Assembly: GCF_905201705.1 (NCBI RefSeq)
Contig: NZ_CAJKOX010000011.1
Location: 37,053-101,052 of the forward strand
From: an uncultured Marvinbryantia sp.
GTDB taxonomy: Bacteria; Bacillota; Clostridia; Lachnospirales; Lachnospiraceae
DNA: 64,000 nucleotides
Direction: 5' to 3'
Shown: positions 49,068 through 57,671 of the stretch, one piece after another
How the letters are laid out: every line of letters starts with the position of its first letter
Position numbering within the stretch: the stretch's first letter is position 1
The notes under the pieces: generated by a model
Databases searched by the model: none
What the model saw: only the letters and a program-made list of their open reading frames with translations
What the model was told of the DNA's origin: nothing
Program-made: the position numbers and the translations under genes

Positions 49068-51767
49068 ATGATTGAAAAAATGAAAAACATTCTGAATGGG
49101 GAGTACGAAAATCATCTCATGCCGTTTTTCTGGCAGCATGGTGAGGATGAGGCGACCCTGCGGGAATATATGAAAGTGATCTGTGACAGCGGATGCAGGG
49201 CTGTATGTATAGAGAGCCGTCCTCACCCTGATTTTTGCGGGGAAAAATGGTGGCAGGATATGGATGTCATTTTGGATGAGGCGCGGAGCAGGGGAATGCA
49301 GGTGTGGATTCTGGATGACAGTCATTTTCCGACAGGGTTTGCGAATGGCGCATTAAAATCCGCGCCTGCAGAGCTGCACCGTCAGAGCATCTGTGTCAGC
49401 CGGATGGAAGTGTGCCAGGAAACCGACAGGACAGAATTGGATGTGTCCGGAATGTTTCCGCCGGAATTTCATCCGAATCAGATGGAACAGTATGTCCTGC
49501 CTGCAATATTGGGAGATGCACCCCATTTTGAGGATGACCGGGTAATCGCGGTGACGGCAGTGAATCAGGAAACGGGGGAACGCGTGTACCTGGATATACC
49601 AAAATCCGGTGAAAAGCTGGTGTGGACGAAACGGGAAGGAAAATGGACGCTCTGGGTAACAGGATTGTCCCGCAATTTCGGACCGCACAGGGAATACATT
49701 AATATGCTGGACGAAGCGTCCTGCCGCTTACTGATCGATGCGGTATATGAGCCGCACTGGGAGCATTACCGGGATGATTTTGGAAAGACGATTGCCGGAT
49801 TCTTTTCCGATGAACCGGAGTTGGGAAACGGACATATTTTCTGCAATGAAGCCAGACTGGGAACGGACCAGGATCTGCCTTTTTCCAGGACACTGCCGGA
49901 AGAATTAAGAAAGCGCCTGGGGGAAGACTGGGCGAACAGAATGTATCTTCTGTGGGATAACGAGAGCGATACAGAGGAAACTGCACATGTGCGGTATGCT
50001 TATATGGACGCAGTGACAAAGCGGGTGAGGGAAGCCTTTTCCAGGCAGATCGGCATGTGGTGCAGAGAACATGGAGTGCAGTATATCGGGCATATCATAG
50101 AAGACGGCAACGCACATGCAAGATGCGGTGTCAGTCTGGGACATTATTTTCGGGGACTTGACGGGCAGGATATGGCAGGTATTGATGATATCGGCGGTCA
50201 GGTGTATCCTCAGGGAGAGGATGAACCCTGCACTGGTACGCTTGGAATGCCTCGTGACGGGGAATTTTATCATTATATGCTTGGCAGCCTGGCAGCGTCG
50301 GCTGCTGCGATCGAGCCGGACAAGCACGGAAATTCGATGTGTGAGATTTTTGGCAACTATGGCTGGGCGGAAGGGGTACAGCTTGAGAAATACCTGGCAG
50401 ATCATTTTATGGTGCGAGGGATCAATCATTTTGTGCCTCATGCATTCAGTCCGGCGCCGTTCCCGGACCCGGACTGTCCGCCGCACTTTTATGCGCATGG
50501 TCATAATCCGCAGTACAGGCATTTTGGGGCTTTGATGGGTTATATGAACCGGGTATCGGAATGTATCAGCGGTGGACACCGCGTGGTGTCCGCTGCAATT
50601 CTATACCATGGAGAGGCGGAGTGGAGCGGTCAGGCAATGCTGAGCCAGAAGCCGGCGCGGAAGCTGGCAGAAGCACAGATAACGTATGACTGTATTCCGG
50701 CAGATGTGTTTGCGGAAAGAGAGCATTACCGGACGAAGCCCGGAAATCCGCTGCGGGTGAATACACAGGAATATCGGGTGCTGATCGTACCGTATGCACA
50801 GTTTATCACAGCAGAATTTGCTGCGGCCGTGGCAGAAATTAAGGAGACAGGATTCCCGGTGATTTTTGTGGGAGGATTGCCGGAAGGAATTTGTAATCTG
50901 AAAGAAAATACGAAAGAGGAAGCGTATATCACTGCGGAAACCTTGCTGAAAGGAATCCGGGAATGCCAGGTGCTTTCGCTGGAAGAATTGGTGCCGTATC
51001 TGAGAGGGCTTGGGCTTTTGGAAGCAGTGTTTGCACCGGAGAATTCTTATCTGCGTGCCATGCATTATCAGGGTACCTGTGAGCTTTACTACTTCGTCAA
51101 TGAGGCGGCGCAGCGGTATGAGGGGACTGTCCGTGTCCCGGGCTTTGGCCCCTGTTATGGGTATGATGCCTGGGAAAATCAGATTTTTCCTGTGGAAGCG
51201 AAAATCAGCGATGCATATTTAGAGATACCGGTTGTTCTGGAACCGGGCAAGAGCCTGATCGTTGTATTGGACACAGCTGATGAGGATCTGTTGTGTGATC
51301 CGATCCGCACAAAGGGAGAGCCGCAGCTTTTGTCTGAATGGAGGAGACGTGTCTGCAGCGGGATGGAATATCCTTGTTTTGGAGCGGCAAAAACAGTGAC
51401 ACTGCCGGATGACCTTGCAAAGGAGCAGCCGTCGTTTTCCGGTTTTGTCCGGTATGAAAGTACATTTACAATGAAGCAGCCGGGAAAAGCAGTGTTGGAA
51501 GTGACAGATGCAAAGGAGGGGCTGGAAGTATTTGTGAACGGAAAAAGCGCCGGAATTCAGATCGTTCCGCCGTATCGCTATGATCTGACAGATCTGGCAG
51601 TCAGCGGGGTGAATGAGCTGGTGATCGAGGCGGCGACAACATTGGAACGCCAGTGTTATGATCTCACGAAAAATGATCCGCGGATGAAGATGCGCGGGCT
51701 GGCTGAACCGAAAGGCGGAAGTGGGATTACAGGAGAAGTGTATTTGTATAACTTTTCATTCGTGTAA
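49068..51767 (+). CDS. GH106-like glycosidase (putative alpha-L-rhamnosidase)
   Basis: An 899-residue protein with an N-terminal barrel (MPFFWQHGEDEATLREYMKVICDSGCRAVCIESRPHPDFC), GMQVWILDDSHFPTGFANG, the acidic FFSDEPELGNG and the HxxxDGNAHARCG region, and a C-terminal jelly-roll sugar-binding domain (FVRYESTFTMKQPGKAVLEVTDAKEGLEVFVNGK). The barrel pattern is that of GH106-like proteins; GH106 members are alpha-L-rhamnosidases, but many relatives are uncharacterised. No signal peptide. Last enzyme before the symporter promoter. Confidence 0.75.
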   Translation: MIEKMKNILNGEYENHLMPFFWQHGEDEATLREYMKVICDSGCRAVCIESRPHPDFCGEKWWQDMDVILDEARSRGMQVWILDDSHFPTGFANGALKSAPAELHRQSICVSRMEVCQETDRTELDVSGMFPPEFHPNQMEQYVLPAILGDAPHFEDDRVIAVTAVNQETGERVYLDIPKSGEKLVWTKREGKWTLWVTGLSRNFGPHREYINMLDEASCRLLIDAVYEPHWEHYRDDFGKTIAGFFSDEPELGNGHIFCNEARLGTDQDLPFSRTLPEELRKRLGEDWANRMYLLWDNESDTEETAHVRYAYMDAVTKRVREAFSRQIGMWCREHGVQYIGHIIEDGNAHARCGVSLGHYFRGLDGQDMAGIDDIGGQVYPQGEDEPCTGTLGMPRDGEFYHYMLGSLAASAAAIEPDKHGNSMCEIFGNYGWAEGVQLEKYLADHFMVRGINHFVPHAFSPAPFPDPDCPPHFYAHGHNPQYRHFGALMGYMNRVSECISGGHRVVSAAILYHGEAEWSGQAMLSQKPARKLAEAQITYDCIPADVFAEREHYRTKPGNPLRVNTQEYRVLIVPYAQFITAEFAAAVAEIKETGFPVIFVGGLPEGICNLKENTKEEAYITAETLLKGIRECQVLSLEELVPYLRGLGLLEAVFAPENSYLRAMHYQGTCELYYFVNEAAQRYEGTVRVPGFGPCYGYDAWENQIFPVEAKISDAYLEIPVVLEPGKSLIVVLDTADEDLLCDPIRTKGEPQLLSEWRRRVCSGMEYPCFGAAKTVTLPDDLAKEQPSFSGFVRYESTFTMKQPGKAVLEVTDAKEGLEVFVNGKSAGIQIVPPYRYDLTDLAVSGVNELVIEAATTLERQCYDLTKNDPRMKMRGLAEPKGGSGITGEVYLYNFSFV

Positions 51768-51771
51768 TAAA

Positions 51772-51828
51772 ATTGTGCTAGTTTTCAGAAGAATGCTTCT
51801 AAAGAAATCGGAGGATCTGACTTAAAAT
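51772..51828 (+). promoter_or_regulatory. regulated promoter of the symporter gene (shared element, copy 2)
   Basis: TTGTGCTA, then TCAGAA-N6-TTCTAA with AGAAA after it, and TAAAAT at 51823-51828, exactly 43 bases after the TTGTGCTA end, the same distance as in copy 1. No -35 consensus. It starts a new transcript for symporter and phosphotriesterase-family gene under the same regulator as the first GH2. Confidence 0.72.
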
Positions 51829-51865
51829 ATAGCTATAAATCAATTACACGCAAAGGAGAAGAAAG

Positions 51866-53344
51866 ATGGGAAAGAAAAAGAAAATGTCGCGTTCTGAGCA
51901 GGATGGAATTCAGTACAGACGCGCGAAAATGTGGCAGATTGCCATATCACAGTTATGCACAGCCGCACCGATGTGTTTTTACATATTGATGACCTATGCG
52001 ACGTACATTGGCAACAGCAACTATGGGATTCTGGTGGGAGTTACGGGTCTTATCATGACGGTATCCCGACTCTTTGATGGCGTTACCGATCCGATCTGCG
52101 CGTTTCTGATCGAGCGCGTCAATACAAAGTACGGAAAAATCCGGATCTTTATGCTGTCAGGCTGGGCGGTCATGTCGCTGGCGACCACTGCCATGTGTAA
52201 CTGGGGAGCAGGACGATTAAACGGAGTGGCAGGCCTTGTTTTCTTTATTGTATGTTATCTGCTCTATATTGTAGGATATACATTGACAGGCGTTTCCACG
52301 AATCTGCTTGGTCCTATTATCACAAATGACCCTGAGCAGCGCCCGATCATCGGTGTGTGGTCCACGGTTTACGGTTATCTGACTCCTATGGTCATGAGCA
52401 CGGTTGGTATGGTGATCCTGCTTCCGAAGTATGATAATCAGATTTCAACCCCGTTTCTGGGTGCTTTGAATTTGTTCTGTGTGGTGGTATCACTTGTGCT
52501 TTTCCTGATTTCCTGCGTTGGAGTGGCAGCGTTTGATAAACCGGAAAACTTCCAGGGAATTTCCAGCGGAGATCAGAAGGATCAGAAGCCTTCTGTCCGG
52601 GATATGTTCAATTTGATTAGGGAAAACAAAGAACTTCAGAGATACATTGTTGCAGGAAGCTCTGACAAGCTTGCCCAGACCATCGGCGGTGCGTCAGTTG
52701 TAACCACGATGCTGTATGGTATTATGATCGGAAATATGTCTATCTCCACCATACTTTCTACGGTTGCAATGATCCCCTCTATTTTGTTTGCGATTATTGG
52801 CGCGAGAATTGCAGGAAAACGCGGAAATATGAAGACTGTTGTTGAATGGACCTGGATCTGTATTATCTGGAATGTGATTTTTGCAGCGTTCCTTTTGTTT
52901 TCCGATACTACGTCGATTACCGTTGCGATGATTCCGACGGCATTGTTCTTCCTTTTGACTCTTGGATGCAATGCGACAAAGATGGTGGTATCTTCCGCTA
53001 CTGTAGCATTGAGAATGGATGTAATTGACCACGAGCTGTATCGTTCCGGAAAATATCTGCCGGCTACGATATCGGCTACGTATACGCTAATTGATAAAAT
53101 CATTTCCGCATTTGGCGCATCCATTGCAACACTGCTGATCGGCTTTATTGGTTATACCACAACCGCTCCGCAGCAGGGAGATCCCCTGACTATGGGCGTG
53201 CGTGTCATGACGGTACTGCTTTACTGCGGTTTCCCGATCCTGGGATGGATCTGTACGATTCTGGCAATGAAGAAGAGTACGCTGACCAAAGAACATATGG
53301 TTGAGATACAGAAGGATATTGAAGCCAAGAAAAAAGCAGCTTAA
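51866..53344 (+). CDS. GPH family glycoside-cation symporter (MFS_2)
   Basis: A 492-residue transporter with twelve hydrophobic segments. GPH features: AAPMCFYILMTYATYIGNSNYG, TVSRLFDGVTDPICAFLIERVNTKYGKIRIFMLSG (loop 2-3 with Asp-Pro and Lys-Tyr-Gly-Lys-x-Arg) and TLIDKIISAFGASIATLLIGFIGY. It should import a glycoside or oligosaccharide with Na+ or H+, feeding the cytoplasmic glycosidases of this cluster. ATG 51866 after AAAGGAGAAGAA. Confidence 0.92.
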   Translation: MGKKKKMSRSEQDGIQYRRAKMWQIAISQLCTAAPMCFYILMTYATYIGNSNYGILVGVTGLIMTVSRLFDGVTDPICAFLIERVNTKYGKIRIFMLSGWAVMSLATTAMCNWGAGRLNGVAGLVFFIVCYLLYIVGYTLTGVSTNLLGPIITNDPEQRPIIGVWSTVYGYLTPMVMSTVGMVILLPKYDNQISTPFLGALNLFCVVVSLVLFLISCVGVAAFDKPENFQGISSGDQKDQKPSVRDMFNLIRENKELQRYIVAGSSDKLAQTIGGASVVTTMLYGIMIGNMSISTILSTVAMIPSILFAIIGARIAGKRGNMKTVVEWTWICIIWNVIFAAFLLFSDTTSITVAMIPTALFFLLTLGCNATKMVVSSATVALRMDVIDHELYRSGKYLPATISATYTLIDKIISAFGASIATLLIGFIGYTTTAPQQGDPLTMGVRVMTVLLYCGFPILGWICTILAMKKSTLTKEHMVEIQKDIEAKKKAA

Positions 53345-53402
53345 AAAGAGGCGGCAGTGAGAATCGCATATCCGGAAGATATGGGATAAGAGGAGGATGA
53401 TT

Positions 53403-54500
53403 ATGCGGATTACGACGGTAAGAGGAGATATCGATCCATCAGAGCTGGGTTTTACCACTATGCATGAGCACACGATCATGGATAACTCCACATTGGTGGA
53501 AGCACAGAAAGCATTTAAGGAGAGGATACCGCCGCAGATGCTGAAAGCGGTACCGGAAAACATGGCGTTTCTGCGTGGTGGAACAGGTCTGTTTTCTGAG
53601 GATTGTTCTACGAAAGATGATGTGGAATGGCTGAAGAAGGAACTGGCATATTTCAAAAAGATGGTGGGCGGGAATGCCGTAGTGGATGCATCTCCGATCC
53701 CGATGAGAGGGGATGTGCGGCTGATCCGGGAAGCTTCGGAGGCAGCGGATGTGCACGTGATTGTCGCCACCGGGCTTTACTATGAAAAAGGAAGGCCGGA
53801 GAAATATCAGGCGATGAAAGAGGCAGATGTATATGCCATGTGTAAAAAAGAAGTGGAAAATGGGATAGAAGATACGGGGATTCATCCCGGCTTTCTGAAA
53901 TGTGGAATGAGTTCCATGGGTCCGGGCAGCGAAATCCCGGCATGTGAGTGGGAAACACTGCGGGCTTTGGCAAAGCTGGCAGCGGAGACCGGGCTTTCTC
54001 TCCATGTACATACTGCTGTGCCAATGACTCCGGATCAGATCATCAGTGTAGCCAAATGCGTGACGGAGGAATGCGGATTGAATCCGGAGCGTTTGTATAT
54101 GATGCATTTGGATCAGTATCTGAGAGTCCCGTACAACCTGGATGATTATATGCGCAATTTTTCTGTGGCGCGGACAGTGGATATTGATTTACAGTGCCGA
54201 CTGTTGGATATGGGATGTACGATCGGCTTCGATGGGTGGGACTCACTTGTGCATATCCTTCCAGACAATCATGACCGTCTGAAGGCATTAGTGGAACTGC
54301 TGAAACGCGGATATGCGGGACAGATCGTGCTTGGACATGATGTCAATGATAAATCACACGGTGTATCGTTTGGTTACACTGGATTTACCGGGTTTGCAAT
54401 GAATGCACTTCCGAAGCTCTATGAGTGGAAGGACATCATTAACCCGGCAGATGTCCGGAAAATGGTGATAGATAATCCGGCCAGAATTCTTGCGTATTAA
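53403..54500 (+). CDS. phosphotriesterase-family metal hydrolase (possible lactonase)
   Basis: I prefer ATG 53403 (MRITTVRGDI) over ATG 53397 because AGGAGG at 53391-53396 would leave no spacing for the latter. The 365 residues show the amidohydrolase/PTE metal sites: His21 and His23 (MHEHTI), a Lys that may be carboxylated (HPGFLKCG), His in SLHVHTA, His in YMMHLDQ and Asp in LGHDVNDKS. PTE-like proteins in sugar clusters act as lactonases or on sugar esters; none is proven for this one. Co-transcribed with the symporter. Confidence 0.82.
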   Translation: MRITTVRGDIDPSELGFTTMHEHTIMDNSTLVEAQKAFKERIPPQMLKAVPENMAFLRGGTGLFSEDCSTKDDVEWLKKELAYFKKMVGGNAVVDASPIPMRGDVRLIREASEAADVHVIVATGLYYEKGRPEKYQAMKEADVYAMCKKEVENGIEDTGIHPGFLKCGMSSMGPGSEIPACEWETLRALAKLAAETGLSLHVHTAVPMTPDQIISVAKCVTEECGLNPERLYMMHLDQYLRVPYNLDDYMRNFSVARTVDIDLQCRLLDMGCTIGFDGWDSLVHILPDNHDRLKALVELLKRGYAGQIVLGHDVNDKSHGVSFGYTGFTGFAMNALPKLYEWKDIINPADVRKMVIDNPARILAY

Positions 54501-54517
54501 AAAAGACAGGCATCTCC

Positions 54518-54566
54518 AAAATACCGGGTAAAGCAGGTGAAAAAGCTTACTTTGCCTGGTATTTTT
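54518..54566 (+). terminator. terminator of the glycan cluster
   Basis: AAAATACCGGGTAAAG (54518-54533) pairs with CTTTGCCTGGTATTTT (54550-54565) over 16 positions with two imperfect pairs; five T at 54562-54566. Confidence 0.9.
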
Positions 54567-54807
54567 GTGTGTCTGGATATTTTAACCAAATATTGATAAA
54601 AGAGCCGGAAGAAAACGTCAATGTGCAGGAAAAAGCATAAAAATAATCATCGTTTTTGTGGATTAACACCAAAAATGAAAAAGGCTAATATGATATTATC
54701 TAAATTGGATAATAGTGCGGAAGGATCTGACACTGTGATCAATATTACAAGGAGCTTCCTGTATAATTCAAGTATAGGGAATTCCAAGAAAGAAGGTTGA
54801 GAAAAAA
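54567..54807. other. non-coding stretch before the IS110 transposase
   Basis: AT-rich, no ORF or promoter that I trust. It should contain the left end of the IS110 element, but the exact border cannot be read from one copy because this family makes no inverted terminal repeats or clear duplications. Confidence 0.4.
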
Positions 54808-54875
54808 ATACCTCAGAGTAAAATAAGATTACTGACTTTGCCGGTTAGTAAAAATCTTATTGAACAGAGAGGTAT
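54808..54875 (+). promoter_or_regulatory. leader hairpin covering the transposase ribosome binding site
   Basis: Nested pairing: ATACCTC (54808-54814) with GAGGTAT (54869-54875); TAAGAT (54824-54829) with ATCTTA (54854-54859); TACTGAC (54830-54836) with GTTAGTA (54844-54850, one G-U). The outer stem buries the GAGAGG ahead of ATG 54881. Transcripts entering from outside would fold and leave the start closed. Confidence 0.7.
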
Positions 54876-54880
54876 CTGAA

Positions 54881-56167
54881 ATGAATTATAACACACAGAA
54901 CGCAAAAATTGCATCCATTACTGAAAAAACTTTAATTGTTGGTATTGATGTTGGAAGTGAAACTCATTACGCCAGGGCTTTTGATTGGAGAAATTATGAG
55001 TATAGCAAAAACCCGCTGGAGTTCAGCAACACAGAAACTGGATTTCATACCCTGAAAGCATGGATGGAGGATATTGCGGAAAAACATGGCAAAACTGCTG
55101 TGATTCCCGGAATGGAGCCGACCGGACATTACTGGTTTGCACTCGGGAAATTCCTGCAGGACAGCGGAATGAAGCCGGTGCATGTGAATCCCCACCATGT
55201 TAAGAAATCAAAGGAACTGGATGACAACAATCCGAACAAGAATGACCGTAAAGATCCCAAGACAATCGCGGCACTGGTCAATGAAGGGCGTTTTTCCTAT
55301 CCATATATACCGACCGGAATTTATGCAGAGATCAGGAGCCTGTCTAACCTGCGTTTCCAGACGCAGGAAGAACTCACAAGAATCAAGAATCGGATTGCAA
55401 GGTGGTTTTCCATCTACTTTCCAGAATACAAAGATGTATATAAGGATTTGAAAGCGGTCAGCGGCAGGATGGTGTTAAAAGCGGCCCCGCTGCCGGAGGA
55501 TATCGTAAACCTGGGAGCAGAAGGCGTAAACCGGATCTGGAGAGATGCGAAGCTGAGAGGCGCTGGAATGAAGAGGGCAAAGACCCTGGTAGCAGCCGCA
55601 GAGCACAGCATTGGGAGTAAGGAAGCACCGGAAGCAGCGAGAATCGAATTAAAAAATCTGCTGAATGACATGGATGTATATACGGCAAGGCTGGAGGAAC
55701 TGCTCCAGAGTATAGAAGAAAAGCTAAAGGAGATCCCATATATTGATAAGCTGATGGCAATTAAAGGGATCGGGCTGGTCACGGTCAGCGGCTTTATTGC
55801 AGAAGTTGGGGACATTGGACGTTTTGATAATCCCAAGCAGCTGCAGAAACTGGCAGGATATGCGATTGTGGCGGACGATTCCGGCAAACATAACGGAGAA
55901 AGCCGGATCAGCTACCGCGGGCGGAAGCGCCTGAGATATGTGCTGTATGAGGCAGCGATATCGCTGATCGGAAAGAATGCAGAGTTCCGGGAAATACATG
56001 AGTATTACCGGAGCCGAAAGGAAAATCCGCTGAAAAAGATGCAGTCAGTGGTTGCGGTAGCCTGCAAAGTGATCAGGGTATTCTACACGATCCTTACAAA
56101 AGGTGTAGATTATGATGCGGAGAAACTGAGGGGAGACATCAGAAGGCCGCAGATGCAGGCAGCATAA
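54881..56167 (+). CDS. IS110 family transposase
   Basis: A 428-residue DEDD-type transposase. Start set at ATG 54881 (MNYNTQNAKIASITEK) after GAGAGG; TTG 54860 in frame is inside the leader hairpin. The N-terminal RuvC-like domain starts IVGIDVGSETHYARAFD (first Asp), followed by MEPTGHYWFALGKFL (Glu) and NPNKNDRKDPKTIAALV (two Asp). The C-terminal transposase_20 domain has MAIKGIGLVTVSGFIAEVGDIGRFDNPKQLQKLAGY and the conserved Ser in DDSGKHNGESRISYRGRKRLR. Full length, so probably active. Confidence 0.94.
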   Translation: MNYNTQNAKIASITEKTLIVGIDVGSETHYARAFDWRNYEYSKNPLEFSNTETGFHTLKAWMEDIAEKHGKTAVIPGMEPTGHYWFALGKFLQDSGMKPVHVNPHHVKKSKELDDNNPNKNDRKDPKTIAALVNEGRFSYPYIPTGIYAEIRSLSNLRFQTQEELTRIKNRIARWFSIYFPEYKDVYKDLKAVSGRMVLKAAPLPEDIVNLGAEGVNRIWRDAKLRGAGMKRAKTLVAAAEHSIGSKEAPEAARIELKNLLNDMDVYTARLEELLQSIEEKLKEIPYIDKLMAIKGIGLVTVSGFIAEVGDIGRFDNPKQLQKLAGYAIVADDSGKHNGESRISYRGRKRLRYVLYEAAISLIGKNAEFREIHEYYRSRKENPLKKMQSVVAVACKVIRVFYTILTKGVDYDAEKLRGDIRRPQMQAA

Positions 56168-56685
56168 CACTAAGACAAAACAAGTAATATCCCTGCTACA
56201 GTTGAATTGAGCCTTTGGAAAACAATTCTGAGAGTTGCATTCAGCTGTGGCAGGAAAGCTGAAAGGTATGTGGAACAGGCCGGGAAACGTCCACCGCAGG
56301 GTGCTGGCTTGTGGAGCATGCAGAACAGGTCAGTAAGACTTAAGAAAAAGAATGAGCCAGTAGTCGGCAGGAATAATCACCATAGGGCATGACCCTGGCA
56401 AGGAGCTAAGCTGACACCCTGGTTATGGACAGGCGGGACGAAGGAAGTTAGGACCCGGCAGAAATGCGGGAGATCCTGGTAGACACGGGAGGTTCGCTGC
56501 CGTAGATGGATGGGTATATACAAGGCCATGTAGAACGGAAAACCAAGACGCTTTACTTCGTGTACCCAGAACCAGCTATTTTCGTACCAGATACAGAGAA
56601 ATGTCCATTCCTATGGCTCCTTCTTCTGAGATATTTATTGATAGTATATCGAAAAATCCTTGATTTTCAAGGAAAAAAGACTTGA
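56168..56685 (+). ncRNA. structured 3' region of the IS110 element, candidate bridge RNA
   Basis: About 520 bases with no credible protein. The part 56380-56540 is rich in G and C and in short pairings, for instance CGGCAG (56456-56461) with CTGCCG (56497-56502). In this family such non-coding ends can encode the RNA that joins donor and target DNA. Exact RNA ends and guide loops cannot be set without comparing copies. Confidence 0.42.
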
Positions 56686-57303
56686 CTTAATAGGGAGGTA
56701 CCGTTAAAGACAAAATCAAGCTACCGGTATTTAGATATACCGGATTATGTATACTGGGTCTTGTTGGAGGAACGAAAAAGATATGAAAAAAACAGAAGCA
56801 GGAGGCAGCATGGAAAATGGGTATTTCAGGATTTGGATTATGTCTGCTGTTCCAGTTATGGACGGCCGAGAAGCAAATCCTATCATTATGAGCATTATGT
56901 AAAACTTATAGAAGCGGCAGGGGTTCCATATATTACTTTTCATGATTTACGGCATACCTATACGACAATTTTGATGAAAAATAATATTAACCAACGGGCC
57001 ATTGCTGCAGCATTGGGACATTCTAAATCAATCATTACGGTAGATACCTATACGGATATGAAAATGATTATTGAAGACTGCGTAGAGGAAATGCAGGAAT
57101 TTATTTCAGAAATACATCCGTATGATGCAACAGATAAGTATATGCTGGAAGAAATGTTTCAGGAAAAAATTGACTTGGATGAGTCAGAGAAAGTGGGAGG
57201 CAGCATAAACTATATTCCTGGTATCACGATATATGATTATTCGGATGTTGAAGAACTGGAAGATATAGCAGAATGGTATATGGGAGAAGGGATGGCTGTA
57301 TAG
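56686..57303 (+). pseudogene. C-terminal part of a tyrosine integrase, 5' end lost
   Basis: The frame is open from 56686 and reads KTKSSYRYLDIPDYV, then the catalytic end FHDLRHTYTTILM and ALGHSKSIITVDTYTD with the His-x-x-Arg, His and Tyr of phage/ICE integrases. The N-terminal domains and the first catalytic Arg are missing. The IS110 element lies where they should be, and I could not find them on its far side. A TTG at 56761 might still start a 180-residue product, which could not be a full recombinase. It marks a former mobile element. Confidence 0.75.
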
Positions 57304-57376
57304 AAGCTGTCCCTCTTTTTAAGCAGCAGTTTGTTTCATGTAGAGGATAAGAAAAAGACGCAACATAATATTGAAA

Positions 57377-57409
57377 TTAGCTAAAACATGATACAATATA
57401 ATTAGCTAA
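57377..57409 (+). promoter_or_regulatory. operator pair and promoter of the Phd/PIN module
   Basis: Two identical 8-base palindromes TTAGCTAA (57377-57384 and 57402-57409), 25 bases apart, flank TACAAT/TATAAT (57392-57402); TTGAAA at 57371 may serve as -35. Phd-type antitoxins repress by binding paired palindromes around the promoter, which fits this layout. Confidence 0.68.
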
Positions 57410-57428
57410 AAAGAAAGGAGGGATTGAT

Positions 57429-57671
57429 ATGATCGGGGCAACAGCAACGGCAACGGAAATGCAGAATAATTTTGGGCGCTATCTCAATCTTGTCATGGAA
57501 GGAAAGGAAGTTATTGTAACAAAAAATGGAAAAGAAGTCGGGAGATTTATTCCGAAGGATGCGGCAGTATCCTACCTTACAGATTCGCTGACAGGAATTC
57601 TCAAAGGGGATTATGATATGGAGCAGGTGCGTGAAGAGAGGCTGAAGGGAAAATATGAAATTACTGATTGA
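57429..57671 (+). CDS. Phd/YefM family antitoxin
   Basis: An 80-residue protein: ATATEMQNNFGRYLNLVMEGKEVIVTKNGKEVGRFIPKD is the Phd/YefM DNA-binding and dimer fold; the remaining ~35 residues, with LTGILKGDYDMEQVREERLKGKYE, form the toxin-binding tail typical of partners of PIN toxins. ATG 57429 follows AAAGGAGG. Overlaps the toxin gene by 17 bases. It should neutralise the toxin and, with the operator pair upstream, repress the module. Confidence 0.92.
   Translation: MIGATATATEMQNNFGRYLNLVMEGKEVIVTKNGKEVGRFIPKDAAVSYLTDSLTGILKGDYDMEQVREERLKGKYEITD

Larger units (their letters stand above)
54700..56690 (+). mobile_element. IS110-family insertion sequence, borders approximate
   Basis: Built from the transposase, its hairpin leader and a long structured 3' region. 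The right border should be close to 56686, where an integrase reading frame resumes in mid-gene. The left border is uncertain. IS110 elements use a bridge RNA from a non-coding end; the long 3' region here is the better place, as in the IS1111 group. Confidence 0.55.

Noticed and set aside
56207..56392. 61-codon open frame after the transposase
   Set aside because: No ribosome binding site and the region looks structured and non-coding; treated as part of the IS 3' region.
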